Source: Flavobacteriales bacterium (GTDB lineage Bacteria; Bacteroidota; Bacteroidia; Flavobacteriales_G; Salibacteraceae). Taken from it: a stretch of 64,000 nt of DNA. The notes below the pieces were generated by a model. It saw only the letters and a list, made by a program, of their open reading frames with translations, ran no database searches and was not told the DNA's origin. Positions 1 through 7,068 of the stretch are shown one piece after another (the stretch's first letter is position 1; each line of letters opens with the position of its first letter). The stretch covers positions 26,364 to 90,363 of the forward strand of contig JABMOM010000025.1 in assembly GCA_013204105.1 (NCBI GenBank), written 5' to 3'. The position numbers were made by a program, and so were the translations under genes.

Positions 1-2
1 GA

Positions 3-53
3 CTTTTTCGACGCCCCTACGTCTACTACTTGAAAGAAAACGGCGAACTTTGA
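3..53 (+). CDS. possible C-terminal end of an upstream gene (partial)
   Basis: Frame 3 is open from the window edge to a TGA at 51-53 and would encode a tail ending RRPYVYYLKENGEL. The stop lies 5 bp before the ATG of the next lipoprotein gene, a spacing like that of the other operons here. Sixteen residues are too few to identify a family, and another frame is also open across this stretch, so this is only a plausible gene end. Confidence 0.3.
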   Translation, partial: LFRRPYVYYLKENGEL

Positions 54-58
54 ACCCC

Positions 59-325
59 ATGTTACGATTGTCCAAATACATTCTTTTCTATGCTTTGATC
101 GGAGGACTGATGTTCTCGGCATGCAAGAAGGATCCGGAGGAGGAAGAAGAACCTGAAGTGCCCGTATTGGAATTCAACACGAGCGAGTTCTGTGATAATT
201 CTTGCTACTTCAACGGCGATGGGGAGTGCGACGATGGGGGTTACGGCTCTACGAGCTCCCTGTGCAAGTTCGGAACGGACTGCAAGGATTGCGGCAGACG
301 CATCATAAAGAAGATCAAACGATGA
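59..325 (+). CDS. small six-cysteine lipoprotein (tandem copy 1)
   Basis: An 88-residue protein with a lipoprotein signal peptide (hydrophobic residues about 6-18, lipobox FSAC), an acidic linker of glutamates, then a six-Cys module with spacing C-x3-C-x7-C-x11-C-x5-C-x2-C containing DGECDDGG and FGTDC. I chose ATG 59 over the in-frame TTG at 50 because it gives a compact signal peptide. The next gene starts inside its stop (ATGA overlap) and encodes the same module with identical spacing, so the two arose by tandem duplication and are co-translated. The DG.CDD..DC pattern recalls calcium-binding, disulphide-rich extracellular modules such as LNR/Notch repeats, but that is recall and not a family assignment. 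Function unknown; likely anchored in the outer membrane. Confidence 0.75.
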   Translation: MLRLSKYILFYALIGGLMFSACKKDPEEEEEPEVPVLEFNTSEFCDNSCYFNGDGECDDGGYGSTSSLCKFGTDCKDCGRRIIKKIKR

Positions 326-525
326 AATTTGCACGTCCTCTGTTATTTGTGGCATGTACGCTCTTGGGCATTACGGCCTTTTCTTCCTGTAAGGAGGAGC
401 TGTGCGACGACACTTGCTACTGGCCAGCCGACGGCGTATGCGACGACGGTGGCGAAGATTCGGCCAATGACTATTGCAAATTCGGAACAGATTGCGCCGA
501 TTGCGGCACGCGCATAGCTGAATAA
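322..525 (+). CDS. small six-cysteine lipoprotein (tandem copy 2)
   Basis: A 67-residue protein: short signal peptide with lipobox FSSC at about residues 20-23, then directly the same six-Cys module as the preceding gene (C-x3-C-x7-C-x11-C-x5-C-x2-C), with CDDGG, CKFGTDC and DCG.RI conserved. It overlaps the upstream gene by 4 bp (ATGA). Unlike copy 1 it has no acidic linker, so the mature protein is almost only the module. No function can be assigned from sequence; disulphide bonding or metal binding outside the cytoplasm is the natural inference. Confidence 0.75.
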   Translation: MKFARPLLFVACTLLGITAFSSCKEELCDDTCYWPADGVCDDGGEDSANDYCKFGTDCADCGTRIAE

Positions 526-689
526 TCAACATTTAACACCTCCTTCCCCATTCACCGCACGATCAAAAACAGTTTTCGATTGTTACCTAGTGCACGCACG
601 TCGTCCACAAAAGACATTTCTTGGCAGAAGACCTTACGTACAAGCTTTTTTGGGAGGAGCAAAAAAAGATCGTCCCCTTTTTTTATTCA

Positions 690-697
690 TAATTTTG
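690..697 (+). promoter_or_regulatory. Bacteroidetes -7 box upstream of panD
   Basis: TAATTTTG fits the Bacteroidetes consensus TAnnTTTG. It ends 7 bp before the panD ATG, which would leave an extremely short leader. No clear -33 TTTG is seen at the usual distance. Confidence 0.45.
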
Positions 698-704
698 CCC
701 CGCA

Positions 705-1058
705 ATGAGAATAGAGGTACTCAAATCAAAGATCCATCGCGTAAGGGTGACCGACGCCAACCTTGACTACATCGGTAGCATCGAGATCGATGAAGCGTTG
801 ATGGACGCTGCGAACATCATAGAAGGTGAGAAAGTGCAGATCGTCAACATCAACAACGGCGAACGCTTCGAAACCTACGCGATCACTGGAAAAAGGAATT
901 CAGGCATCATAAGCCTCAACGGCCCCGCAGCCCGCAGGGTCATGCAAGGCGACATTGTCATCATCATATCCTATGCATCCATGGAATTTGAGGAGGCCAA
1001 AGCCTTCAAACCATGGGTGATCTTTCCCGACGAAAAAACCAACACCCTTCCATCTTGA
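705..1058 (+). CDS. panD: aspartate 1-decarboxylase
   Basis: Converts L-aspartate to beta-alanine for pantothenate and CoA synthesis. The 117-residue product has the full family length. It carries the self-cleavage site Gly24-Ser25 in YIGS, where Ser25 becomes the pyruvoyl cofactor, plus the conserved Lys9, the TDANLDY stretch and NGPAAR. It heads a compact plus-strand operon: the next gene starts at or inside its stop codon. A TAnnTTTG box ends 7 bp before the ATG. panD followed by a flippase-like membrane protein is, from memory, a recurrent pair in Bacteroidetes. Nothing unusual in the coding sequence. Confidence 0.95.
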   Translation: MRIEVLKSKIHRVRVTDANLDYIGSIEIDEALMDAANIIEGEKVQIVNINNGERFETYAITGKRNSGIISLNGPAARRVMQGDIVIIISYASMEFEEAKAFKPWVIFPDEKTNTLPS

Positions 1059-2062
1059 ACAAGAAGCTGAAATCTGCACTGCAGGTGCTGTTTTCCCTCG
1101 CTCTTGGGTTCTTCTTGATCTGGTTTATCTACAAGGACCTTACAGAAGAAGACAAGGCGAACATGGTCAACTCCATCAAGGAGGCCAATTATTGGTGGAT
1201 CGTGGCATCAACGCTCGTGGCGATACTGAGTCATATCTTCCGGGCATACCGCTGGAAATATCCCCTAGAATCATTGGGCATCAAGATCAACATGGCGAAC
1301 CGTTTTTCGGCAGTCATGATTGGCTACTTGGCCAACCTTGCCTTTCCTCGACTTGGAGAGGTTACGCGTTGCGCAGTGCTCTCTCGCTATCAGAAACAAC
1401 CTTTTGAAAAACTCTTTGGAACCGTCATCGCTGAACGAGTGGTGGATGCGGTTATTCTCCTTGGACTGATCGTTCTCGCCGTGGTCTTGCAATTCGGTAT
1501 CCTACGTGATTTTCTGGCCGATACCGGTGGCCGTTTAATGGCGAAGACATCCACCTTCATTTTTCTGGGTGTTGCAGGCGTAATTGGGGTCATTGGCCTT
1601 TTTGTCTTCTGGAAATTCATCCAGAATTCTGATCATCCCTTTGCCTTAAAAATGAAAGATCGCATCATGGGGTTAGTAGATGGCCTGGCTTCGATCAAAC
1701 GGATGGACGGCCAAGCGGGGTTCTACCTGCACACCTTCCTCATTTGGGCTTGCTATGTACTGATGTTCGTCTTGACCTTCCAAAGCTTGCCCGAAACGCA
1801 GGCAGTGCCCTTCGGTGGTATGCTCGCATCCTTCGTGCTTGGAGGATTGAGCATCGTTGCGGTACAAGGTGGACTGGGCGCGTACCCTCTTGCGATCATG
1901 GTAATTCTTGCGTTGTACGGCGTAGAATCATCCGTTGGCTATGCCTTCGGCTGGATCGTGTGGACCGCGCAGACGGCCATGATTATTTTGGTCGGATTCA
2001 TTGCGATGTTGGCCATGCCTTTGATCAATACTGCCTCACCTGAAGAAGCCTTAGAACCATGA
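1055..2062 (+). CDS. flippase-like membrane protein (YbhN/AglD, LPG synthase TM region family)
   Basis: An integral membrane protein of about 335 residues with roughly eight hydrophobic segments. It starts with a TM helix ([18 protein letters not shown]), has the conserved YRW and the AxxxGYLANxAFPRxGExxR motif, and a late GGLGAYP motif. These mark the lysylphosphatidylglycerol synthase TM-region/YbhN family (UPF0104), whose members are thought to move lipids or lipid-linked molecules across membranes. TTG at 1055 overlaps the panD stop (TTGA); a GTG at 1013 would extend the protein 14 residues into panD and looks less likely. Its stop overlaps the next gene (ATGA). The substrate is unknown. 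Confidence 0.8.
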   Translation: MNKKLKSALQVLFSLALGFFLIWFIYKDLTEEDKANMVNSIKEANYWWIVASTLVAILSHIFRAYRWKYPLESLGIKINMANRFSAVMIGYLANLAFPRLGEVTRCAVLSRYQKQPFEKLFGTVIAERVVDAVILLGLIVLAVVLQFGILRDFLADTGGRLMAKTSTFIFLGVAGVIGVIGLFVFWKFIQNSDHPFALKMKDRIMGLVDGLASIKRMDGQAGFYLHTFLIWACYVLMFVLTFQSLPETQAVPFGGMLASFVLGGLSIVAVQGGLGAYPLAIMVILALYGVESSVGYAFGWIVWTAQTAMIILVGFIAMLAMPLINTASPEEALEP

Positions 2063-2562
2063 GCAGCTCAGTCACGCAACGCATCTACCAAGATCGAGCG
2101 GAAGTCGCCTCTTTACTCGGGCTGTGGAGAGAGGGAGAGGAAACGATTGTTTTCACCAACGGCGTATTCGACCTCATTCATCCCGGCCACGTGCTCTACC
2201 TCGAGCAGGCGGCGGCGTTAGGGACCAAATTAGTGCTTGGGCTCAACAGCGACGTTTCCGCAAAGGCATTGGGGAAGGGCGACCACCGCCCCATCAACGA
2301 TCAACGTGCCCGCGCGTTGGTGATGGCTGGATTGAGGTCAATAGACATGGTTGTATTTTTCGATGAAGCAACGCCTTTGGAGCTCATCCAAATAGTACGA
2401 CCAGACATCCTCGTAAAAGGCGGAGATTACACCATCGATCAAATCGTTGGTGCTCCAGAAGTACTGGCATACGGAGGAAGTGTGCAACAACTTGACTTTG
2501 CGGAGGGCTACTCAACCACGGCGATTGAACAAAAGATCCTCAAAGCTGGTTTAGACAAGTGA
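2059..2562 (+). CDS. rfaE2: D-glycero-beta-D-manno-heptose 1-phosphate adenylyltransferase
   Basis: A cytidylyltransferase-like nucleotidyl transferase that activates heptose-1-phosphate to ADP-heptose for lipopolysaccharide core synthesis. It has the TNGVFDLIHPGHVLYL signature (the HxGH nucleotide-binding motif as HPGH), NSDVSAKALGKGDHRP and the KGGDY strand. At 167 residues it matches the stand-alone RfaE domain 2 rather than bifunctional HldE; the kinase domain is not in this window. The start overlaps the flippase stop by 4 bp, and its own stop overlaps the sufE ATG (TGATG). Confidence 0.85.
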   Translation: MSSSVTQRIYQDRAEVASLLGLWREGEETIVFTNGVFDLIHPGHVLYLEQAAALGTKLVLGLNSDVSAKALGKGDHRPINDQRARALVMAGLRSIDMVVFFDEATPLELIQIVRPDILVKGGDYTIDQIVGAPEVLAYGGSVQQLDFAEGYSTTAIEQKILKAGLDK

Positions 2563-2993
2563 TGGCACAAAGCATCAACGAAATACAAGACGAGGTCATT
2601 GATGAATTCAGCTTCTTCGGAGATTGGATGGAGAAATACGAACACATCATTGAGTTCGGTAAGGGCTTGCCCCCGATTGATGTCGCGTACAAAGTGGAAG
2701 AAAACTTGGTGAAAGGCTGTCAAAGTCAGGTTTGGCTGAACGCTGAAAGGAAGGGTAACACCCTGCATTTTACCGCAGACAGCGATGCCATCATCACCAA
2801 AGGCCTTGTGGGTCTGATGGTGCGGGTTCTTTCAGACCAAACGACAGAAGACATTGCAAAAGCCGACCTTTACTTCGTGGATCGAATCGGACTGAAAGAA
2901 CATCTTTCTCCGAACCGAGCCAATGGACTCGTCTCCATGATCAAGAAAATGAAGATGTTCGCCATCGCACACCAAGCCAAATCGGAACAATAG
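2562..2993 (+). CDS. sufE: SufE family cysteine-desulfuration protein
   Basis: Sulfur acceptor for SufS in iron-sulfur cluster assembly: it takes persulfide sulfur and passes it to the scaffold. The 143-residue product has the SufE fold signature, with the acceptor cysteine as Cys53 in VKGCQSQVW and the later SDAIITKGL and GLSPNRANG-like stretch (LSPNRANGL). ATG 2562 shares one base with the preceding TGA; a GTG one codon earlier is possible. The gene lies 4 bp before a DUF59 gene, another Fe-S maturation family, so these are probably parts of one maturation module. Confidence 0.9.
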   Translation: MAQSINEIQDEVIDEFSFFGDWMEKYEHIIEFGKGLPPIDVAYKVEENLVKGCQSQVWLNAERKGNTLHFTADSDAIITKGLVGLMVRVLSDQTTEDIAKADLYFVDRIGLKEHLSPNRANGLVSMIKKMKMFAIAHQAKSEQ

Positions 2994-2997
2994 CCCC

Positions 2998-3318
2998 ATG
3001 GATCCTGCATTGAAAAAACAACTCGAAGCATCTGTCATTCAGGCATTGAAGACGGTCTATGACCCGGAAATTCCTGTGGACATTTATGAGCTCGGCTTGA
3101 TATACGAAATCAAGATCGACGATGATTTTCACGCTTTGATTATCATGACCCCGACCTCGCCCAGTTGTCCAGTTGCCGAGAGCTTACCCGTAGAGGTAGA
3201 AGAAAAAGTAGCCGGAGTGGAAGGCATCAAGAGTGCCTCCTTTGAATTGACCTGGGAGCCACCTTGGGAGAAAGACATGATGAGCGAAGAAGCCCTCGTT
3301 GAACTAGGGATGATCTAA
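2998..3318 (+). CDS. MIP18/DUF59 family Fe-S assembly protein (SufT/PaaD-like)
   Basis: A 106-residue DUF59 (MIP18) protein with the hallmark DPEIPVDIYELGLIY segment (about residues 22-36), the TPTSPSCP motif with Cys57, and a C-terminal WEPPW motif. Family members act as Fe-S targeting or maturation factors (SufT, CIA2, PaaD). It sits between sufE and the DUF2480 gene with spacers of only 4-6 bp, so a role in the SUF pathway is much more likely here than in phenylacetate oxygenase maturation, although paa genes occur about 17 kb away. Confidence 0.85.
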   Translation: MDPALKKQLEASVIQALKTVYDPEIPVDIYELGLIYEIKIDDDFHALIIMTPTSPSCPVAESLPVEVEEKVAGVEGIKSASFELTWEPPWEKDMMSEEALVELGMI

Positions 3319-3324
3319 GATCGC

Positions 3325-3831
3325 ATGAGCGACACCATCGAAAATAAAGTAGCGAAGAGCGGCTTGATTACCCTCGACCTCGAGGAATTGAGGCCTGCAT
3401 GGAACATCATGGGTCTTGACCTTGTCGATTCCCTTTGGGAGGGAATGGCACTCAAGGAAAAGGATTTTAGACTGTTCGTTCAAGAACACGACTGGTCTCA
3501 GTACAAGGATGCAGCAGTGTTCGTTCACTGTTCTACGGATGCGATCATTCCAACCTGGGCTTACATGTTGATCGGGACCCGCCTGCAAGATGTCAGTTCA
3601 TTCTCGATCGTGGGATCAAGGAAAGAATTGGATCAAATGCTTTGGCTGGATTGGGTGCGAAACCTAGATCTTTCCGTGTACGCTGATCAACGTGTGATCT
3701 TGAAAGGGTGCAGCGATGAGGCGATTCCCGAGAGCGTTTACTTGGCGTTGACCAGTAAACTGACCTCTGTTGTGAAGTCACTCATGTTCGGAGAACCGTG
3801 CTCCACCGTGCCCGTTTTCAAGAAAAAATAG
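3325..3831 (+). CDS. DUF2480 family protein
   Basis: A 168-residue soluble protein recognised as DUF2480 (Bacteroidetes) from KEKDFR..V..HDWSQY and the Cys-containing stretches. Two halves repeat: residues 56-87 (HCSTDAIIPTWAYML) and 115-146 (KGCSDEAIPESVYLALTSKL) share D-x-S-x-Y-x-D...C-S-x-[DE]-A-I-P...Y. A third Cys lies in GEPCSTVP (Cys159). No catalytic motif is known to me. As last gene of the sufE-DUF59 chain (6 bp spacer), an Fe-S or thiol role is a reasonable inference, not shown. Confidence 0.8.
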   Translation: MSDTIENKVAKSGLITLDLEELRPAWNIMGLDLVDSLWEGMALKEKDFRLFVQEHDWSQYKDAAVFVHCSTDAIIPTWAYMLIGTRLQDVSSFSIVGSRKELDQMLWLDWVRNLDLSVYADQRVILKGCSDEAIPESVYLALTSKLTSVVKSLMFGEPCSTVPVFKKK

Positions 3832-3838
3832 TCTGCCA

Positions 3839-4525
3839 TTAGAACAAGATGTGCTTTCGATCCATCCAGGATACGAAGGCGTAGAGCTCTTGCTCAACCA
3901 ACATAGCAACATGCTCACCATTCAGGAATTTATTTACTCCTGCTTCCTCAAAGCCTTTAGCCTGAAGTTGTTGCGCATAGTTTTGTGCGTCATCCAAACT
4001 GCCGAAAAGGCCAGCTGAATATGCAAATTGATAGTTGGGCAATACCTCGAAGCTCAAGGCAGCGTCGATCTCCTCAAGCAGTTTTCTGCCTTGAGGCTGA
4101 TCATAGGTAGCAAAGTACACCGTGAAAGAAACCGCTTCCTCTTCTCGGTAATCGGGATCTATATCTCGATTGTTCAAGTTACCAAGCAGGGCAAGTGCAT
4201 CCTCTGATGAAATACTCTTTTGATTAAAGAAGGGAATGAGCGAAACGTCGGAATTCTTCACTCCTTTGGGCAAGGTGGGCATTCCGTCTAGGGCTGCCTC
4301 CAATGTCCGGTACATTCCATAGTATACGACCAATCCGCTTGCGTCCCTCGAAACGGAGAAATCGCTGTTCTTCCATGAACCATCCACTTGTTCGGCGTGG
4401 ATTTGCCATTGAAATACGAGATGCTGTGGCAACTCTGGATTGTGAATTCTGTTTTGCGCTGACACGGCTGAAACAATTGCGAGCAACAGCACGAGTACCA
4501 AAAAAACGGGAGCTAAGGCTTTCAT
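3839..4525 (-). CDS. secreted SPOR-like protein
   Basis: A 228-residue protein with an N-terminal signal peptide (hydrophobic residues about 5-22, cleavage near SAQ). The body has two SPOR-like stretches: VVYYGMYRTLEAALDGMPTL at about 70-90, and QFAYSAGLFGSLDDAQNYAQ followed by LQAKGFEEAGV at about 165-195. This is the pattern of SPOR domains, which bind denuded peptidoglycan. No lipobox, so probably periplasmic. It converges on the DUF2480 gene (7 bp gap) and is transcribed from the 4.5-5.0 kb intergenic region. The SPOR call is by pattern only. Confidence 0.5.
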   Translation of the reverse strand: MKALAPVFLVLVLLLAIVSAVSAQNRIHNPELPQHLVFQWQIHAEQVDGSWKNSDFSVSRDASGLVVYYGMYRTLEAALDGMPTLPKGVKNSDVSLIPFFNQKSISSEDALALLGNLNNRDIDPDYREEEAVSFTVYFATYDQPQGRKLLEEIDAALSFEVLPNYQFAYSAGLFGSLDDAQNYAQQLQAKGFEEAGVNKFLNGEHVAMLVEQELYAFVSWMDRKHILF

Positions 4526-5006
4526 AACATTAGAATTTAATAGGTTAAACGGATGTTAGTGGCTTAACCGATCGTCCAATGTTCAAGGGGGGAAGACGAG
4601 CTTCTGATAATAGACTGCATGTGTTTTGAAATAGTTGCCTGATAATTTTTCTTTTCTTCTTTTTTGCAGTATAATATTCTGTATACGAGCTAAAATGCAA
4701 TATAGTTTCGATGAACTAACGAAAACTTTCGACGCAGAATCGAACATTCTTGCACGCATCGTTCAAAACCTAGCCGTTGATTCATTTTCTATTGGTCGCT
4801 AACCCTCCTGCACTGAATAGTAAAGCCTGGATTTCATTTAAGCCATTCTCGGGATAGCGGAGTAAGACCATCGGTAACGCCGAGGCGCACGAAGGGCCGA
4901 ACTCGCCGATGCAAGGAATGAAAATGAAAACGCTGCCGCTGGCATTCGAAGGGGATGCCAAGTCGGTCGACGTCCACTCTTCTACAATAGAATCTCGTTT
5001 TGAGGA
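4526..5006. other. 481-bp intergenic region with possible structured elements
   Basis: No convincing gene. It holds the upstream region of the SPOR-like gene, including an inverted repeat GGTTAA/TTAACC (4543-4548, 4564-4569), and a pyrimidine-rich tract at 4641-4667. Nearer purF, CATCGG (4869-4874) pairs with CCGATG (4906-4911) around an internal CGCC/GGCG, and a second hairpin TGGCAT/ATGCCA lies at 4940-4960. Neither hairpin is followed by a T run on the purF strand, so they are not obvious terminators. Confidence 0.4.
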
Positions 5007-6920
5007 TCAGTAAGCGCGCTCGCGCTTGCCTTGGTAGTAATTGACGAATGCTCTATTCACCACTCGGTTACCTCCCGTAGTAGGATAGTTTCCGCTGAAG
5101 TACCAGTCGCCCAAGTGCTTCGGACAAGCCGCGTGCAATCCATCCAAATTCTGGTAGATGATCTCCAAGTCAGCATTCAGGTCAGCTGGACGAAGAAGCT
5201 CCGCAATCTTGGCTGATATCTCCTCTCCTGAAAACGGTTCGTAGATCTTTTGAACGTGGTTTTGGAAATTATGGTTGTTCGAAGTCGCCAACTCATCGAT
5301 GCACAGGTCGTACACCTCTTTGATGATGTACTCCTTACCTGATTCTTTCAACAGATCGATGGCCGCTTGGAAAGCGACAAAGTCCTGTAACAGGCTCATG
5401 TCAATACCATAGCAATCTGGATAGCGAATCTGAGGCGCACTCGATACTACCACAATCTTCTTGGGACCCAATCGATCCAGAATTCGGAGAATGCTTTGCT
5501 TGAGGGTCGTTCCCCGCACGATCGAGTCATCGATCACGACAAGGTTGTCGACTCCTCTTCTCACTGTACCGTAGGTTACATCGTAGATGTGTGCCACCAA
5601 ATCATTGCGGTCACTGTCTTGGGTAATGAATGTTCTGAGCTTCGCATCCTTGATCGCTACTTTCTCCGCGCGTACCCGTTCGTTCAATATGCTCCGCAAG
5701 GCATCCTTGTCCTTCGGGTCTATTTTCCCAATGTCCTCCAACTTCCGTTCGTTGTGGAACTCTTCCAAGCCTTTGAGCATGCCGTAATAGGACACCTCCG
5801 CTGTATTCGGAATGAAGGAAAAGACGGTATTTCCCAAATCCGCACCAATGCTCTTTAAAACACGTGGAACGATGGTCCTACCCAAGGCTAATCGCTCGCG
5901 GTAGATGTCCAAGTCACTGCCCCTAGAGAAGTAGATGCGCTCGAAAGAACAGGAAAGCTTCGTGCCTGGCTCCCGGATCATCTCCATGCTCACTTCACCA
6001 TTCTTCCGAATGATCAAGGCGTGGCCTGGATCAACTTCTTTCACGGATTCGGCAGGAACATTGAAGGCCGTTTGGATCACCGGCCGCTCACTTGCAACTA
6101 CCACAACTTCATCATCTCGGTAATAGAATGCTGGACGAATACCATTCGGATCACGCAGAACAAAGGCATCGCCGTTTCCGATCATCCCTGCCATGGCATA
6201 CCCTCCATCAAAATCCTCTGCCGATCGGGTTAGGATGTTGCGGATGTCCATGTTTTTAGAGATCAACGCGGTGATCTCGGTATTGTCGTATCCCAATCGC
6301 TTGTAGCGCGTAAACAAAGATTCATTCTCTTCATCCAAGAAGTGTCCGATCTTTTCAAGAACAGTTACCGTATCTGCTTTCTTCTTGGGGTGCTGTCCTA
6401 AATTGATGAGGATTTCGAATTGCTCATCAACGTTGGTCATGTTGAAATTACCAGCCAAAACCAAATTACGCGTCATCCAATTGTTCTGTCGCAAGAAGGG
6501 ATGACATGCCTCAATGCTGTTCTCACCGTAGGTTCCGTAACGGAGATGCCCCAAGAATACCTCTCCCGAGAAGGGTGCATTATCCTTGATCCAATTTGGG
6601 TCTTCGAGTACCGACTCGTCGCCATTGGCACGCTCCTTTACTCGGTTCTTGATCCCCGCGTAGATGTGATCGAAGATGTCTTGGATCGGTTTATTGCTGT
6701 TGGATCTGTGGCGTGAAATGTATCGGTTACCAGGTACAACGTCGAGTTTCACATTGGCCAACCCCGCTCCATCCTGACCTCGATTGTGCTGCTTCTCCAT
6801 GAGGAGATACATCTTATTAAGGCCGTAGAAGGACGTCCCGTATTTTTCACGGTAATATTCGAGAGGCTTTAGGAGTCGAATGAGTGCAATGCCGCACTCG
6901 TGCTTGATCTGGTCGCTCAT
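5007..6920 (-). CDS. purF: amidophosphoribosyltransferase
   Basis: Catalyses the first committed step of purine synthesis (PRPP plus glutamine to phosphoribosylamine). It has an N-terminal Ntn glutaminase domain with nucleophile Cys9 in ECGIALIRL, preceded by an eight-residue leader that would have to be removed to free it, and a C-terminal phosphoribosyltransferase domain with the PRPP motif VVIDDSIVRGTT. At 637 residues it is longer than the about 500 residues of E. coli PurF and fits the long Bacteroidetes form. A TACCTTTG box sits 15 bp upstream of the ATG. It is monocistronic on this strand, about 480 bp from the next gene. Confidence 0.93.
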   Translation of the reverse strand: MSDQIKHECGIALIRLLKPLEYYREKYGTSFYGLNKMYLLMEKQHNRGQDGAGLANVKLDVVPGNRYISRHRSNSNKPIQDIFDHIYAGIKNRVKERANGDESVLEDPNWIKDNAPFSGEVFLGHLRYGTYGENSIEACHPFLRQNNWMTRNLVLAGNFNMTNVDEQFEILINLGQHPKKKADTVTVLEKIGHFLDEENESLFTRYKRLGYDNTEITALISKNMDIRNILTRSAEDFDGGYAMAGMIGNGDAFVLRDPNGIRPAFYYRDDEVVVVASERPVIQTAFNVPAESVKEVDPGHALIIRKNGEVSMEMIREPGTKLSCSFERIYFSRGSDLDIYRERLALGRTIVPRVLKSIGADLGNTVFSFIPNTAEVSYYGMLKGLEEFHNERKLEDIGKIDPKDKDALRSILNERVRAEKVAIKDAKLRTFITQDSDRNDLVAHIYDVTYGTVRRGVDNLVVIDDSIVRGTTLKQSILRILDRLGPKKIVVVSSAPQIRYPDCYGIDMSLLQDFVAFQAAIDLLKESGKEYIIKEVYDLCIDELATSNNHNFQNHVQKIYEPFSGEEISAKIAELLRPADLNADLEIIYQNLDGLHAACPKHLGDWYFSGNYPTTGGNRVVNRAFVNYYQGKRERAY

Positions 6921-6934
6921 CTTTTCAGGGGCGA

Positions 6935-6942
6935 CAAAGGTA
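6935..6942 (-). promoter_or_regulatory. Bacteroidetes -7 box upstream of purF
   Basis: Minus-strand TACCTTTG matches TAnnTTTG and lies about 15 bp from the purF ATG. No good -33 element is visible. Confidence 0.45.
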
Positions 6943-7068
6943 TCAAGTTTTCAGCGCTATTGTCGCATGCAATTAACGTTTGCATAACAGCAACTATCAG
7001 CACGACTATTGCGTCTATGGAATTGCGCCCAAGGTCCCAAACAGCTACCTTAGGCAGTCATTTCCACT

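Noticed and set aside
648..672. Hairpin CTTTTTTG...CAAAAAAAG before panD as a terminator of the lipoprotein genes
   Set aside because: The stem is almost only A-T pairs and no T run directly follows, so it is too weak to call.
1013..1054. GTG start giving a longer flippase protein
   Set aside because: It would overlap panD by 46 bp; TTG 1055 overlaps only the stop and gives an N-terminus close to the first membrane segment.
4695..4802. 35-codon open frame (MQYSFDELTKTF...) in the purF-SPOR gap
   Set aside because: No signal, motif or overlap supports it, no clear promoter or terminator is present, and its length is within chance for this region.
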